DNA of 29,435 nt, from the NCBI GenBank assembly GCA_023424785.1, contig JAFADP010000006.1, forward strand, positions 1 to 29,435, given 5' to 3'. The translations under genes were made by a program, and so were the position numbers. Origin of the DNA: Bacillota bacterium. Lineage in GTDB: Bacteria > Bacillota > Clostridia > Clostridiales > Clostridiaceae. The notes beneath the pieces are model-generated. The model was not told where the DNA came from, ran no database searches, and saw only the letters and a list, made by a program, of their open reading frames with translations. Numbering within the stretch: position 1 is the stretch's first letter; each line of letters starts with the position of its first letter. Of this stretch, positions 1 to 8,279 are shown piece after piece.

Positions 1-1026
1 AAAGTCCTCTATTGGCTTGTCTTTATTTGTTGTAAACAATACTAAATCATAATTTTCTTCTTCAGTTACTCCAAATTCATAAAATCTGGTTTCACTTCTT
101 TCAGTATTACAGAACTTATAATTAGAAAATAATCTTTGTAATTCCTTTATATCCGTATTTTTATTTATTGATGTTATTTCCCATTTTCCTCTTTTACTAA
201 TAGCAACATCTATTTCATACTCATCTAAAAATAAAAAATTTGTTGCTCCTAAAAATCCTTCTATTATTAAGTCACAATTATTATCATAGTTTTCATCTTC
301 TAAAACATATGAATCTAAAACCATCAATTTCTTACATTTATTTAATGCTGTACTCTTTCTTATCATTAATATGTTCTTTTTAGATGATAATTTCCAATTT
401 ACTCTGTTTAAAGGATCTCCAGCTACATACTCTTTATATTCATATCCTGGGCTTCCTTGTAGTGTAATATCATTAACTCCATCTTCATCTTCTGATGATA
501 AAACATCTTCTAATAACGTTTCCATTCCATAAACTTCAACACACTTAGGAGAAATCATAATATTATACTTGTTTTTATCCATAGTAATATTATTATGAAA
601 TAAACCAAATATACTTCTTATTTCTATTAAATTTAGCTCTATTTCTCCAATACCTATATGAACTGCAATTAAATCTAACTCTTTTTTAAGTGTTTCATTT
701 TTTCCTAAAGATAGCCTTTCATATATATCTTTAGTTGATTTTATTTTATTATTATAGCTTATCTTATAATCAATAAAAGGTATTGGCATTACTCCTTTAT
801 TAGTAAACTCTAAATTACAAAATACCTTTTCATTTTTTTCTGTATTATCACTTAATACATTTATTTTTACTTCTAGCTTATTTCTAAAATATCTATAGGT
901 TATATAATCTACAAAAGGCATAAGTATAAGCATATATAATATTACATAATTTTCTTTTACATCAAATATGTATGTAAAAACAAATGATGTTATAAGCATA
1001 AAAAAATAAAATAACCATCTACCCAT
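1..1026 (-). CDS. DUF58 domain protein, 3' end beyond window
   Basis: The frame is open from an ATG at 1026 down to base 1 (342 codons), so the C-terminal end is outside the window. The N-terminus has two hydrophobic segments (about residues 3-17 and 24-40), followed by an extracytoplasmic-looking beta-rich region. The DUF58 hallmark is near residues 195-215: GYEYKEYVAGDPLNRVNWKL, the family's G-[YF]-x-[YE]-x2-GD-x2-R-x-[ID]-x-W-K signature. DUF58 proteins are typically encoded beside MoxR ATPases and are thought to be their vWA-like partners. That holds here: the MoxR stop codon (TAG) directly abuts this ATG with no spacer, which implies translational coupling. The molecular role of MoxR-DUF58 pairs in clostridia is not settled, so I assign family only. 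Confidence 0.9.
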   Translation of the reverse strand, partial: MGRWLFYFFMLITSFVFTYIFDVKENYVILYMLILMPFVDYITYRYFRNKLEVKINVLSDNTEKNEKVFCNLEFTNKGVMPIPFIDYKISYNNKIKSTKDIYERLSLGKNETLKKELDLIAVHIGIGEIELNLIEIRSIFGLFHNNITMDKNKYNIMISPKCVEVYGMETLLEDVLSSEDEDGVNDITLQGSPGYEYKEYVAGDPLNRVNWKLSSKKNILMIRKSTALNKCKKLMVLDSYVLEDENYDNNCDLIIEGFLGATNFLFLDEYEIDVAISKRGKWEITSINKNTDIKELQRLFSNYKFCNTERSETRFYEFGVTEEENYDLVLFTTNKDKPIEDF

Positions 1027-1962
1027 CTATAGCACCTTACTTATATTTTTTATTGCTTTGTTTACACACTCTAGAATTACATCTTTAGCTGTCATTCCTT
1101 TTACTCTTGCACTAGAAGATAATATTACTCTATGACTTAATACATCTAATGCTATATCTACCACATCTTCTGGAATTACATAATCTCTTTCTTTTATAAA
1201 TGCTGATGCCTTACTTACTTTTAATAAAGCAATACTACCTCTTGGACTAACCCCTAAATCTAAATTAACATTATTTCTTGTATAAGATACAATTGCAATT
1301 ATTAAGTCCTTTATTTCTTCACTTACCATAACTTCTTCAACTTCTTTTTGAAGCTCTTTAATATCTGATGTTGTTGCAACTGCTTCAAGATTTTTAAGAG
1401 GATTTTCTCCAGCAAATCTATTTAGTATTTCCTTTTCTCCCTCTTTACTTGGATACCCTATTGAAAGCTTAAATAAGAATCTATCCAGTTGAGCTTCTGG
1501 AAGTTTATTTGTCCCCTTACTTTCTATTGGGTTTTGAGTTGCTAATACCATAAATGGTTCAGGAACTTTATGAGTTACACCATCTACTGTAATTTGTCTT
1601 TCTTCCATAACTTCAAGTAAACTTGATTGAGTTTTTGAAGATGCTCTATTAATTTCATCACCTAAAAGGAAATTACAATTTGCACTTCCTTCTTTATATT
1701 CAAAATTTCCACTTGTAGGATTATACATTGTAAAGCCTGTTATATCAGATGCCATTACATCTGGAGTAAACTGTATTCTCTTATAACTTCCATCTACAGA
1801 TTTAGCCAATGCTCCAACACACTGTGTTTTTCCAACTCCAGGTACATCTTCTATTAGTACATGACCATTAGTTAAAAGAGCTATCATAAGTTTTTCTATA
1901 ACACTTCTTTTTCCTACCATTATCTTTTCCATATTGCTTATTATCTCTCTAACCTTATTCAT
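1027..1962 (-). CDS. MoxR family AAA+ ATPase
   Basis: A 311-residue AAA+ ATPase of the MoxR class. The Walker A region is GHVLIEDVPGVGKT (33-46), Walker B is NFLLGDE (97-103), sensor 1 is ATQNP (141-145), the arginine-finger helix PEAQLDRF lies at 155-162, and the sensor 2-like GVSPRGSIALL is in the C-terminal lid. Length and motif order fit full-length MoxR proteins, which act as chaperone-like ATPases with DUF58/vWA partners. The start has a purine-rich GGGGGAAGG ribosome site just upstream. The stop abuts the DUF58 ATG, and the secreted-protein gene lies 68 bases upstream on the same strand, so the three may form one operon. Family assignment is very secure; the client protein or complex is unknown. 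Confidence 0.95.
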   Translation of the reverse strand: MNKVREIISNMEKIMVGKRSVIEKLMIALLTNGHVLIEDVPGVGKTQCVGALAKSVDGSYKRIQFTPDVMASDITGFTMYNPTSGNFEYKEGSANCNFLLGDEINRASSKTQSSLLEVMEERQITVDGVTHKVPEPFMVLATQNPIESKGTNKLPEAQLDRFLFKLSIGYPSKEGEKEILNRFAGENPLKNLEAVATTSDIKELQKEVEEVMVSEEIKDLIIAIVSYTRNNVNLDLGVSPRGSIALLKVSKASAFIKERDYVIPEDVVDIALDVLSHRVILSSSARVKGMTAKDVILECVNKAIKNISKVL

Positions 1963-2030
1963 AACCTTCCCCCTTTGTTTATTAATTAAAATTATACCAT
2001 ATTTATCTATTATTGTATAAATAATTTATG

Positions 2031-2762
2031 TTATTCTTTTTTAACTTTTAAAACAATTACAAAGCTACTAACAGTAAATAATGTGGCTACTACTATGGGA
2101 ACTACCTTACTAGTTGAAGTTTTATTAGCTTCTACTATTTCATTATTATTTTGCTTTTCTATTTTATTAATTAAGCTATCTAATGTATTTGAAAAATCTT
2201 CATTTTCATTACTGCTTACATCAGTATTATTAGGGATATTATTCTGGGCTAATGTTGAATCATTTGTTACTTTATCAGTAAATTCAAATTTTTGAGTTGT
2301 ATTATTATCTGTGTTTTCTTCTAATAAGTTTTTATAATTATCATAATACTTTTGTAAATCCTTAAATTTACCTTTTAAAAGTATATTATTATTTTTTTTA
2401 TCTTTTATAGCAAAGGTTCTTTTCCATATACTAAAGTCTACATCTAATCCTAAGTCATCAAGTGCTCCTTTAATATCATTATAAATACTAACCCCTTCAC
2501 TTATACTAAAACTATTTATACTTCCTTCCTCTGAAATCTTATTAATTACATTATTTACAGTGTATTCTACACTTGAAAATTCTTCTTCTGACAATGACAT
2601 ATCATCTAAATATGTCATAATATTATTGGCATATTCATCTTTTAAACCAATTTCTTTTAAATCTTCTTCATCTATATTAAGTAACTCTATTCCCTTAACT
2701 GGTTTGTAAATAAATATTATTGATATTAATAGTGTTAGTAATATTTTTAATAATTTTTTCAT
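2031..2762 (-). CDS. secreted acidic protein with C-terminal membrane anchor, function unknown
   Basis: A 243-residue protein I do not recognise with confidence. It begins with a lysine-rich signal peptide and hydrophobic core (residues 1-23). An acidic helical region follows (about 25-115), then a small basic domain (about 115-145), then an N/T/S-rich low-complexity linker (about 150-215). It ends with a hydrophobic segment (about 219-238) and KVKKE. This sorting-signal shape lacks any LPxTG-like motif, so simple membrane anchoring is more likely than sortase attachment. A GAGAGG ribosome site precedes the ATG. It is the first gene before moxR-DUF58 and may be functionally linked to that pair, which is inference from position only. 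The acidic N-terminal region faintly recalls processed acidic surface proteins of bacilli, but I would not transfer that name. Confidence 0.75.
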   Translation of the reverse strand: MKKLLKILLTLLISIIFIYKPVKGIELLNIDEEDLKEIGLKDEYANNIMTYLDDMSLSEEEFSSVEYTVNNVINKISEEGSINSFSISEGVSIYNDIKGALDDLGLDVDFSIWKRTFAIKDKKNNNILLKGKFKDLQKYYDNYKNLLEENTDNNTTQKFEFTDKVTNDSTLAQNNIPNNTDVSSNENEDFSNTLDSLINKIEKQNNNEIVEANKTSTSKVVPIVVATLFTVSSFVIVLKVKKE

Positions 2763-2774
2763 AGCAGACCTCTC

Positions 2775-2795
2775 TAAAATAAAATATTTATTTTA
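2775..2795. repeat. perfect 9-bp inverted repeat upstream of the secreted-protein gene
   Basis: TAAAATAAA and TTTATTTTA are perfect complements separated by three bases. They sit 12 bases upstream of the ATG of the secreted protein, just before its ribosome site. The arms are purely A/T, so chance occurrence in this genome is quite possible. It could be an operator or a 5' UTR hairpin. Confidence 0.35.
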
Positions 2796-2820
2796 AGCAT
2801 TGCCACATATATAGTTTTTA

Positions 2821-2869
2821 AAACAAAAAATAAGAAAGTAATACCTTAAATTTAAGTACTACTTTCTTA
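2821..2869 (-). terminator. intrinsic terminator of thiM-thiE
   Basis: A 10-bp stem (TAAGAAAGTA at 2831-2840 with TACTTTCTTA at 2860-2869) has an inner palindrome CTTAAATTTAAG. On the minus strand it is followed by a T-rich tract (2821-2830). It starts 8 bases after the thiE stop. Confidence 0.8.
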
Positions 2870-2876
2870 TCTCCAT

Positions 2877-3497
2877 TTATAAAGTTTCTACTATCTTTAA
2901 TAAATTCTCAGAAGCCTTTTTCACTTCTTCTTTTCCTAGTATTGCTGATACTACTGCTATACCATCTATTCCTGAACCTTTAAGATTTATTATGTTATGT
3001 TCATTTATTCCTCCTATAGCTACTATAGGAATATTAATATTTGATGTAATTTCTTTTAATCCTTCATAGGATAATAAAGTTACATCTTTCTTTGTAGATG
3101 TATTAAATACAGCACCACACCCTAAATAATCTGCACCATCCTCTACTGCTTTAAGAGCTTCTTCTAAATTATGAGCAGATACACCTATAATCATATCCTT
3201 AGGCAATATTTTTCTTGCTATACTACAAGGAATATCACTTTGTCCTAAATGCACACCAGATGCATTTATTGCCAAGGCAATATCTATCCTATCATTTATT
3301 ATTAATGGAACATTATATTTATCAGTTATAACTTTTACTTCTTTTGCTATATTATAAAATTCTAATGAAGAACAATCCTTTTCTCTTAATTGAACTATAG
3401 AAACACCACCTAATATAGATTGCTCTATTGCTTCTACTAAACTTCTACCTTTTAATAAACTTCTTTCAGTTACTAAATATAAACTATATTTGTTCAT
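2877..3497 (-). CDS. thiE: thiamine phosphate synthase
   Basis: ThiE joins HMP-pyrophosphate and hydroxyethylthiazole phosphate to make thiamine monophosphate in the cytoplasm. The 206-residue length is normal. Conserved TIM-barrel motifs are all present: QLREKD (36-41), NDR (68-70), GVHLGQSD (81-88), GVSAHN (105-110), the phosphate-binding GCGAVFNTSTK (126-136) and IGGI (161-164). The start codon lies within the end of thiM (14-base overlap), so the two are co-transcribed and probably translationally coupled. Thiazole kinase next to the synthase makes this a salvage unit; no thiC, thiD, thiG or transporter gene is in the window. A terminator follows immediately. Confidence 0.97.
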   Translation of the reverse strand: MNKYSLYLVTERSLLKGRSLVEAIEQSILGGVSIVQLREKDCSSLEFYNIAKEVKVITDKYNVPLIINDRIDIALAINASGVHLGQSDIPCSIARKILPKDMIIGVSAHNLEEALKAVEDGADYLGCGAVFNTSTKKDVTLLSYEGLKEITSNINIPIVAIGGINEHNIINLKGSGIDGIAVVSAILGKEEVKKASENLLKIVETL

Positions 3498-4305
3498 GTA
3501 TCTTACTTCTCCTTATAAAGTCATCACTATGCAAGTTATATAAAGCATCTATTATTTTTACTCTATAACTTCCACTTCCCTCATTATCTTTTAATCTTTC
3601 AAAGGCTATTTCTCCTGCTATACCCATTGATAACACACCAGCTATTGTACCAATATAACAATTGCTATTTACCCCTATATAAGCTCCTATTAAACATGTT
3701 GTCATACATCCTGTTCCTGTTACCTTTGTTAATAGCTTGTGTCCATTTTTAATAACTATAACCTCTTCTCCATTAGAAATATAGTCCTTCTCCCCTGTTA
3801 TGGCTATTATTGCATTTAATCTTCTTGATAAATCTTTAGCTATTTCCTTTGAAATATTAGAATCTATAACTTCATTAGAATCAACCCCTTTAGCATTTGA
3901 GTTTAATCCACATAAAGCCTTTATCTCAGAAATATTTCCCCTTATAACATTAACTTTTACATGCTCTAATAAAGTAAGAGCACACTCTCTTCTATATGAT
4001 ATTGAAGCTATTCCTACTGGATCTAATACTATAGGTACATTAAATTTGTTAGCAGCCTTTCCTGCTCTAATCATAGATTCTAAACTATCTTTTCCTAATG
4101 TGCCCATATTTAAAACTAAAGCTGATGCACTTTTCTCTATTTCTTCAACTTCTTCAATATTATTAGCCATTGTAGGTGAAGCTCCAATAGCAAGTAATGC
4201 ATTAGCACAATCATTAGCTGTTATATAATTTGTAATACAATGCACTAAAGGCTTTTCTTCTTTTATATTTTCTAAGTTATGTCCTATTTTTTTAATAATG
4301 TCCAT
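3484..4305 (-). CDS. thiM: hydroxyethylthiazole kinase
   Basis: ThiM phosphorylates 4-methyl-5-(2-hydroxyethyl)thiazole with ATP for thiamine salvage. Its 273 residues match the family. Recognisable elements are VHCITNYIT (21-29), ASPTMA (42-47), DPVG (95-98), RGNISE (122-127) and the TGTGC anion-hole/catalytic loop with Cys200 (196-200). The ribosome site AGGAG is well placed before the ATG. It is the first gene of the thiM-thiE operon, with its promoter about 45-70 bases upstream. The leader is too short for a TPP riboswitch. Confidence 0.97.
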   Translation of the reverse strand: MDIIKKIGHNLENIKEEKPLVHCITNYITANDCANALLAIGASPTMANNIEEVEEIEKSASALVLNMGTLGKDSLESMIRAGKAANKFNVPIVLDPVGIASISYRRECALTLLEHVKVNVIRGNISEIKALCGLNSNAKGVDSNEVIDSNISKEIAKDLSRRLNAIIAITGEKDYISNGEEVIVIKNGHKLLTKVTGTGCMTTCLIGAYIGVNSNCYIGTIAGVLSMGIAGEIAFERLKDNEGSGSYRVKIIDALYNLHSDDFIRRSKIHEQI

Positions 4306-4347
4306 TTGTATTCTCCTATTATTTCATAAAGCACCATTATAACTTTG

Positions 4348-4376
4348 ATTATATATTCAAATTTTTCCATAGTCAA
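4348..4376 (-). promoter_or_regulatory. sigma-A type promoter of thiM-thiE
   Basis: On the minus strand the -35 element is TTGACT (4371-4376), the spacer is 17 bases, and the -10 is a perfect TATAAT (4348-4353). Transcription would start near 4341, leaving a leader of only about 35 bases before the thiM ATG. Confidence 0.75.
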
Positions 4377-4380
4377 TTAT

Positions 4381-4414
4381 ATTTAAAAGAGGTATCCTAT
4401 AAAGAATACCTCTT
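4381..4414 (-). terminator. terminator of the amylase gene
   Basis: The 9-bp stem AAGAGGTAT (4387-4395) pairs with ATACCTCTT (4406-4414) across a 10-base loop, with a TTTTAAAT tract following on the minus strand. It begins 14 bases after the amylase stop. Confidence 0.65.
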
Positions 4415-4428
4415 AAATTTATTAATTA

Positions 4429-7400
4429 TTAAGCTTTTTTTCTTTTAAATAAAACTACTGCACATCCACTTACAACCATTATTATAGCAAATACTACTAT
4501 GCCATTATTAGTGTCTCCAGTCTTAGTTCCATTTCCATTAGAGTTAGAGCTTGAACCATTATTTGTAGTTCCACCATTATTTGTTGATTCATTATTATCC
4601 TCTTCTGAATCTACACCTGGATTAACTTCTTCAGCATTCTTATCTGCAAGTATTGCTGTACCACCTTCACTCATAGCTGAAAGTTCTACTTTTACTGTAC
4701 CATCTTTAGATACTGTATATTCTTTATCATTATAAGAATCTACAAGTACTGTACCAGCTTCAAATGGAACTGTTATTTCAGCTTCCTTAGGTTCATCTTT
4801 AACATTAATTAATGTTACAACAGATTGTCCTTTATAAGTTCTAGCAAATGCAGTATATCCTTCTTCATTGCTTCCACCAATAGTTGTTCTATCACCTTTA
4901 GCAAATATTAATGAATACTTATCTCTAGTATTTAATAATTTTTTATAGTGATTATATACTAAGCTACCTTCTTCAGTATCTAAAAGATTAAAGTCCATAT
5001 CATAACGGTTTGCATCACCATTTTCCATTCCATTTAATCCTGACATACCAAGTTCTTCACCATAGTATACTACTGGAATACCTTTATCAGTAATTTGAAG
5101 TGCTGATGCAGCCATTAATTTACCTAAATCACCATCTACTCTTTCTAAGAAACTATCTTCATCGTGACTTCCTAAGAATTGTCCTAATAAGTAGTTATTA
5201 TTAATTTTATCTGCTCTTTCATTTAAGCTTTCAGTAACTTCTTCAATATTACCATTTACAAAGCTTTCTGCTAATGATTTATATCCAAAGTCTAATAATG
5301 CATCCATTTGACCACTTTGAAGTTTTCCACCATCTTGGTTAACATCTGCACCATAGTATTCACCAATAATCTTAAATTCTGGATCTATTTCAGTAAGTTT
5401 ATTCTTAAATTCTTTCCAACTTGCTTCATCAACATGCTTAACTGTATCTATTCTGAAGTAATCTATTGTATTACCTTTTTCAGTTTTAGCATTTTCTATC
5501 CATGAAGTTTGCCATTTTATTAATTTAGCTCTTACTTCTGGATCCTCTGTCTTAAAGTCAGGTAATCCAGATGATTCTTGAGTTAACTCATCAGCTCCAC
5601 CAACTTCTCTTAACATTCCTGCAAATGCATCTCTATCTAAATTTGTTGGGTAATTGTTAGCTGCTCCATTTCCACCTTCATTTTCACTCTTCATACCATA
5701 TCCAGCATGATTTAATACAACGTCAACCATTATTTTTATTCCATTGTCATGAGCTGTATCTAATAATTCTTTAAAGTCTTCCATTGATCCTAAATGTGGA
5801 TCTAATTTAGTGAAATCCTTAGCCCAGTATCCATGATAAGAATATTGAGTTCCACCACCAGCAAATTGTTGGTTAAAATCAGTATTTTCAACTATTGGAG
5901 TTATCCAAATTGTATTTACTCCTAATTCTTTTAAGTAATCAATTTTTTCAGATAATCCCTTAAAATCTCCACCATGGTAAGTAAATGGGTTTTCCTTATC
6001 ATAGTTATTTCCATTAGGATCATCATTACTTTCATCACCATTATTGAATCTATCAGTTACTGCAAAGTAAATTCTTGCTTCATCAAATCCAAAATCATTA
6101 GCATTTATATCTGATTTTACAGTTAAATTTGCACTTACTCTGTGTTCTTCACCATTGTTATCAACTATAACAACTGGTATTTCTTTTTCACCAGCAGTTG
6201 CTTTATCACTTACAGCAATAGTTTGGCTAACTTGTCCATCTTTTATTAATTCTTTAGACATGTTAACTTTACTTGGTCCACCAACAGAAGTTAAATCTAT
6301 ATAAATTTCTCTTATTGAATCAGCACTACCATCTTGACCTTCAATATTTAAAGATAATACTGCATTTTCATTATAGTTAACTGCACTTGGTGATATACTT
6401 GCAGAACCACCCATTTCTAACTTTCTATAAGAAATTTCTTGGACTTCAGTTTCAGTTGTTTCTCCATCAATTGTTACTAAGAAACTATATTTATAAGTTC
6501 CATCTTTAAGATCTTCAAAATCGTTATAGAAATACTCATTCTTTTCATCATAAGGCATATTTAATAATATTGCTTCTGATTCACCTGGTTTAACAAGTTT
6601 TAACTGAACCTTTTGAATCTTATCTTGAGCACTTTCATTATATAATTCCTTATTTCTATACTTAAACTTAATTACCCCATTATCTATAACTGCATTTTCT
6701 ATAGCAGGAACTTGGAATATTTCTGCTACACCACTTGTTACAGTTACTTTTATTACATCTAAACTTGGATCGATTTTAATAGATCTATCTGAATTGTAGT
6801 CTACTGTATCCCATCCATCGCCTTTTCTAACTTTAAATCCTACAGCTGTTGCATTTGCAGATATTTCAAACTTAGATACTGCAACACCTCTTTCTTCATC
6901 AACTACAAAGTCTTTTTGACCATCAGCTGCGCCTGTTGACCATGTCCAAATATTCCAATCTGCATAGTCTTTATCATCTCTTACATAAGTAAATTCTATA
7001 TATTTCTTTTCATCTTTTTGAACAGATCCAACATAAACAACTGAATTATCTCCAGCTACTTCTGAGTTTAATGGATCTCTAAATGAGTTATTCCAATTAT
7101 CAGCATTTGGCTTAAATTTATATTCATATCTTCCTTCTTCTAATGGTATAGTTACAGAAAATACCCCTGTTTCTGTATCTTTTACCATAGGAATTTGATC
7201 TGCAACTGACCAGTTGCACATTTCTCCTATTAGATATAATGTATCTCCTGTATATTTAGCATTAAATGTTACAGTTCCATCTCCATTATCAACTGGACTT
7301 GCTAATTCAACATTGCTATTTGGAACAAATACTTCTGAATTAGCACCATCAACTACACCATCTTGATTAATATTACCATCCCAGTTTGCTGGATCAGCAC

Positions 7401-7992
7401 TAGGCTTATACTTATATTCATGAGTTCCTGGTGTTAATGTTAATGTTACTTCAAATACTCCATCAGTTCCTTTAGTCATTTCAACTGGATCTGAACCCCA
7501 GTTAGTCATATCTCCAACTAAATATAATGTTTCACTATCATTCTTAACTCTGAAGGTAACGGTACCATCTTCATTTAAAGTTGCACCTAATGGCTTAATA
7601 ACTAACTTTGAGTTACCACCATCTAAAACTCCTTCAGCATTGAAATTTCCATTCCAATTATCTGCATTTGGTTTAAATTTATACTCATATGTGTCTGGAG
7701 TTAATACTCCTGTTGTACAAGTAAAATACCCATCGTCACCTTTTGTCATCGAAATTTGACCAGCATCCCAATTGGTCATTCCTCCAACTAAATATAACGA
7801 ATCCCCTTCATACTTTACTTTAAATGTTACTGTACCGTCTTCATTTATAACCGGTGCTAATACCTCAATTCCTTGAGGTGATTCATTAGCAGCTGCTATA
7901 AAACCTTTTATTGGTATTAAACTAAAGAAAAAAACAAGTGCAAATATTACACTTAAATTACGTTTAATACTATTTGTCTTTAAACCCTTCAT
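4429..7992 (-). CDS. secreted multidomain GH13 alpha-amylase/pullulanase-like enzyme
   Basis: A 1187-residue extracellular alpha-glucan hydrolase. A signal peptide (1-34) precedes three tandem repeats of about 90 residues (about 44-133, 134-227, 228-322), each with a DGTVTF strand, an LYLxGxMxNW turn and an EYKxKPxAD segment. These resemble the X25/CBM48-like starch-binding modules of pullulanases. A CBM41/PUD-like module with WNIWTWS follows (about 327-428), then two Ig-like spacers (about 430-525, 530-628). The GH13 barrel runs from about 638: region I DVVLNH (757-762), nucleophile Asp849 in FRIDTVKH, acid/base Glu878 in IIGEYYG, and Asp944 in GSHDED. A C-terminal beta domain, an N/S/G linker and a sorting-type tail (TKTGD 1156-1160, hydrophobic stretch, KRKKA) end the protein. 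GGAGGGG precedes the ATG. GH13 membership is certain; amylase versus pullulanase or neopullulanase specificity is not. Confidence 0.95.
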   Translation of the reverse strand: MKGLKTNSIKRNLSVIFALVFFFSLIPIKGFIAAANESPQGIEVLAPVINEDGTVTFKVKYEGDSLYLVGGMTNWDAGQISMTKGDDGYFTCTTGVLTPDTYEYKFKPNADNWNGNFNAEGVLDGGNSKLVIKPLGATLNEDGTVTFRVKNDSETLYLVGDMTNWGSDPVEMTKGTDGVFEVTLTLTPGTHEYKYKPSADPANWDGNINQDGVVDGANSEVFVPNSNVELASPVDNGDGTVTFNAKYTGDTLYLIGEMCNWSVADQIPMVKDTETGVFSVTIPLEEGRYEYKFKPNADNWNNSFRDPLNSEVAGDNSVVYVGSVQKDEKKYIEFTYVRDDKDYADWNIWTWSTGAADGQKDFVVDEERGVAVSKFEISANATAVGFKVRKGDGWDTVDYNSDRSIKIDPSLDVIKVTVTSGVAEIFQVPAIENAVIDNGVIKFKYRNKELYNESAQDKIQKVQLKLVKPGESEAILLNMPYDEKNEYFYNDFEDLKDGTYKYSFLVTIDGETTETEVQEISYRKLEMGGSASISPSAVNYNENAVLSLNIEGQDGSADSIREIYIDLTSVGGPSKVNMSKELIKDGQVSQTIAVSDKATAGEKEIPVVIVDNNGEEHRVSANLTVKSDINANDFGFDEARIYFAVTDRFNNGDESNDDPNGNNYDKENPFTYHGGDFKGLSEKIDYLKELGVNTIWITPIVENTDFNQQFAGGGTQYSYHGYWAKDFTKLDPHLGSMEDFKELLDTAHDNGIKIMVDVVLNHAGYGMKSENEGGNGAANNYPTNLDRDAFAGMLREVGGADELTQESSGLPDFKTEDPEVRAKLIKWQTSWIENAKTEKGNTIDYFRIDTVKHVDEASWKEFKNKLTEIDPEFKIIGEYYGADVNQDGGKLQSGQMDALLDFGYKSLAESFVNGNIEEVTESLNERADKINNNYLLGQFLGSHDEDSFLERVDGDLGKLMAASALQITDKGIPVVYYGEELGMSGLNGMENGDANRYDMDFNLLDTEEGSLVYNHYKKLLNTRDKYSLIFAKGDRTTIGGSNEEGYTAFARTYKGQSVVTLINVKDEPKEAEITVPFEAGTVLVDSYNDKEYTVSKDGTVKVELSAMSEGGTAILADKNAEEVNPGVDSEEDNNESTNNGGTTNNGSSSNSNGNGTKTGDTNNGIVVFAIIMVVSGCAVVLFKRKKA

Positions 7993-8032
7993 AAATTCCC
8001 CTCCATTATTATTATTTTAATAATATGCTTAT

Positions 8033-8061
8033 ATTATAATCGTTTGCAAAAAAAATCTCAA
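8033..8061 (-). promoter_or_regulatory. sigma-A type promoter of the amylase gene
   Basis: Minus-strand TTGAGA (-35, 8056-8061), a 17-base spacer and TATAAT (-10, 8033-8038). It lies about 40 bases upstream of the start codon and overlaps a cre box. Confidence 0.75.
8035..8049 (-). promoter_or_regulatory. CcpA cre box overlapping the amylase promoter
   Basis: Read on the minus strand, TTGCAAACGATTATA matches the cre consensus WTGNAANCGNWNNCW at 14 of 15 positions (the penultimate C is T). It covers the -10 element and part of the spacer, the classic position for repression by CcpA when glucose is present. This suits a starch-degrading enzyme. Confidence 0.7.
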
Positions 8062-8091
8062 CTACATTTTTGGCATTTTTTTACTTAAAAA

Positions 8092-8125
8092 GAAAAATAA
8101 TCACCCTCAAAAAGGCTGATTATTT
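8092..8125 (-). terminator. second stem-loop terminator downstream of the hydrolase gene
   Basis: AAATAATCA (8095-8103) pairs with TGATTATTT (8117-8125), plus two inner C-G pairs after one mismatch. The minus strand continues with a run rich in T (TTTTTCTTTTT). It insulates the amylase promoter from upstream transcription. Confidence 0.6.
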
Positions 8126-8180
8126 GGATTTAAATTATTGACTTTGTTTTAAAATAATGTTGCAATAGATATAATATAAA

Positions 8181-8201
8181 GGATGTCCAATGTTGACATC
8201 C
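8181..8201 (-). terminator. terminator downstream of the alpha/beta hydrolase gene
   Basis: A perfect 7-bp stem GGATGTC/GACATCC with a 7-base loop lies 79 bases after the hydrolase stop. The minus strand continues TTTATATTAT. The plus strand also has TTTT, but no plus-strand gene ends here. With 8092-8125 it makes a tandem pair. Confidence 0.55.
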
Positions 8202-8279
8202 TTTTAAATCGTAATATTAAGACATATAATAAACTCTATTTTCATTTATTTACAATATCACATTGTTTACTGTACATTT

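Noticed and set aside
3800..4228. 142-codon plus-strand frame inside thiM
   Set aside because: It is antisense to a clearly conserved enzyme gene, has no ribosome site, and its composition reflects the opposite strand.
4306..4428. TPP riboswitch upstream of thiM
   Set aside because: I could not find the conserved THI-box sequences, and the promoter leaves too little leader.
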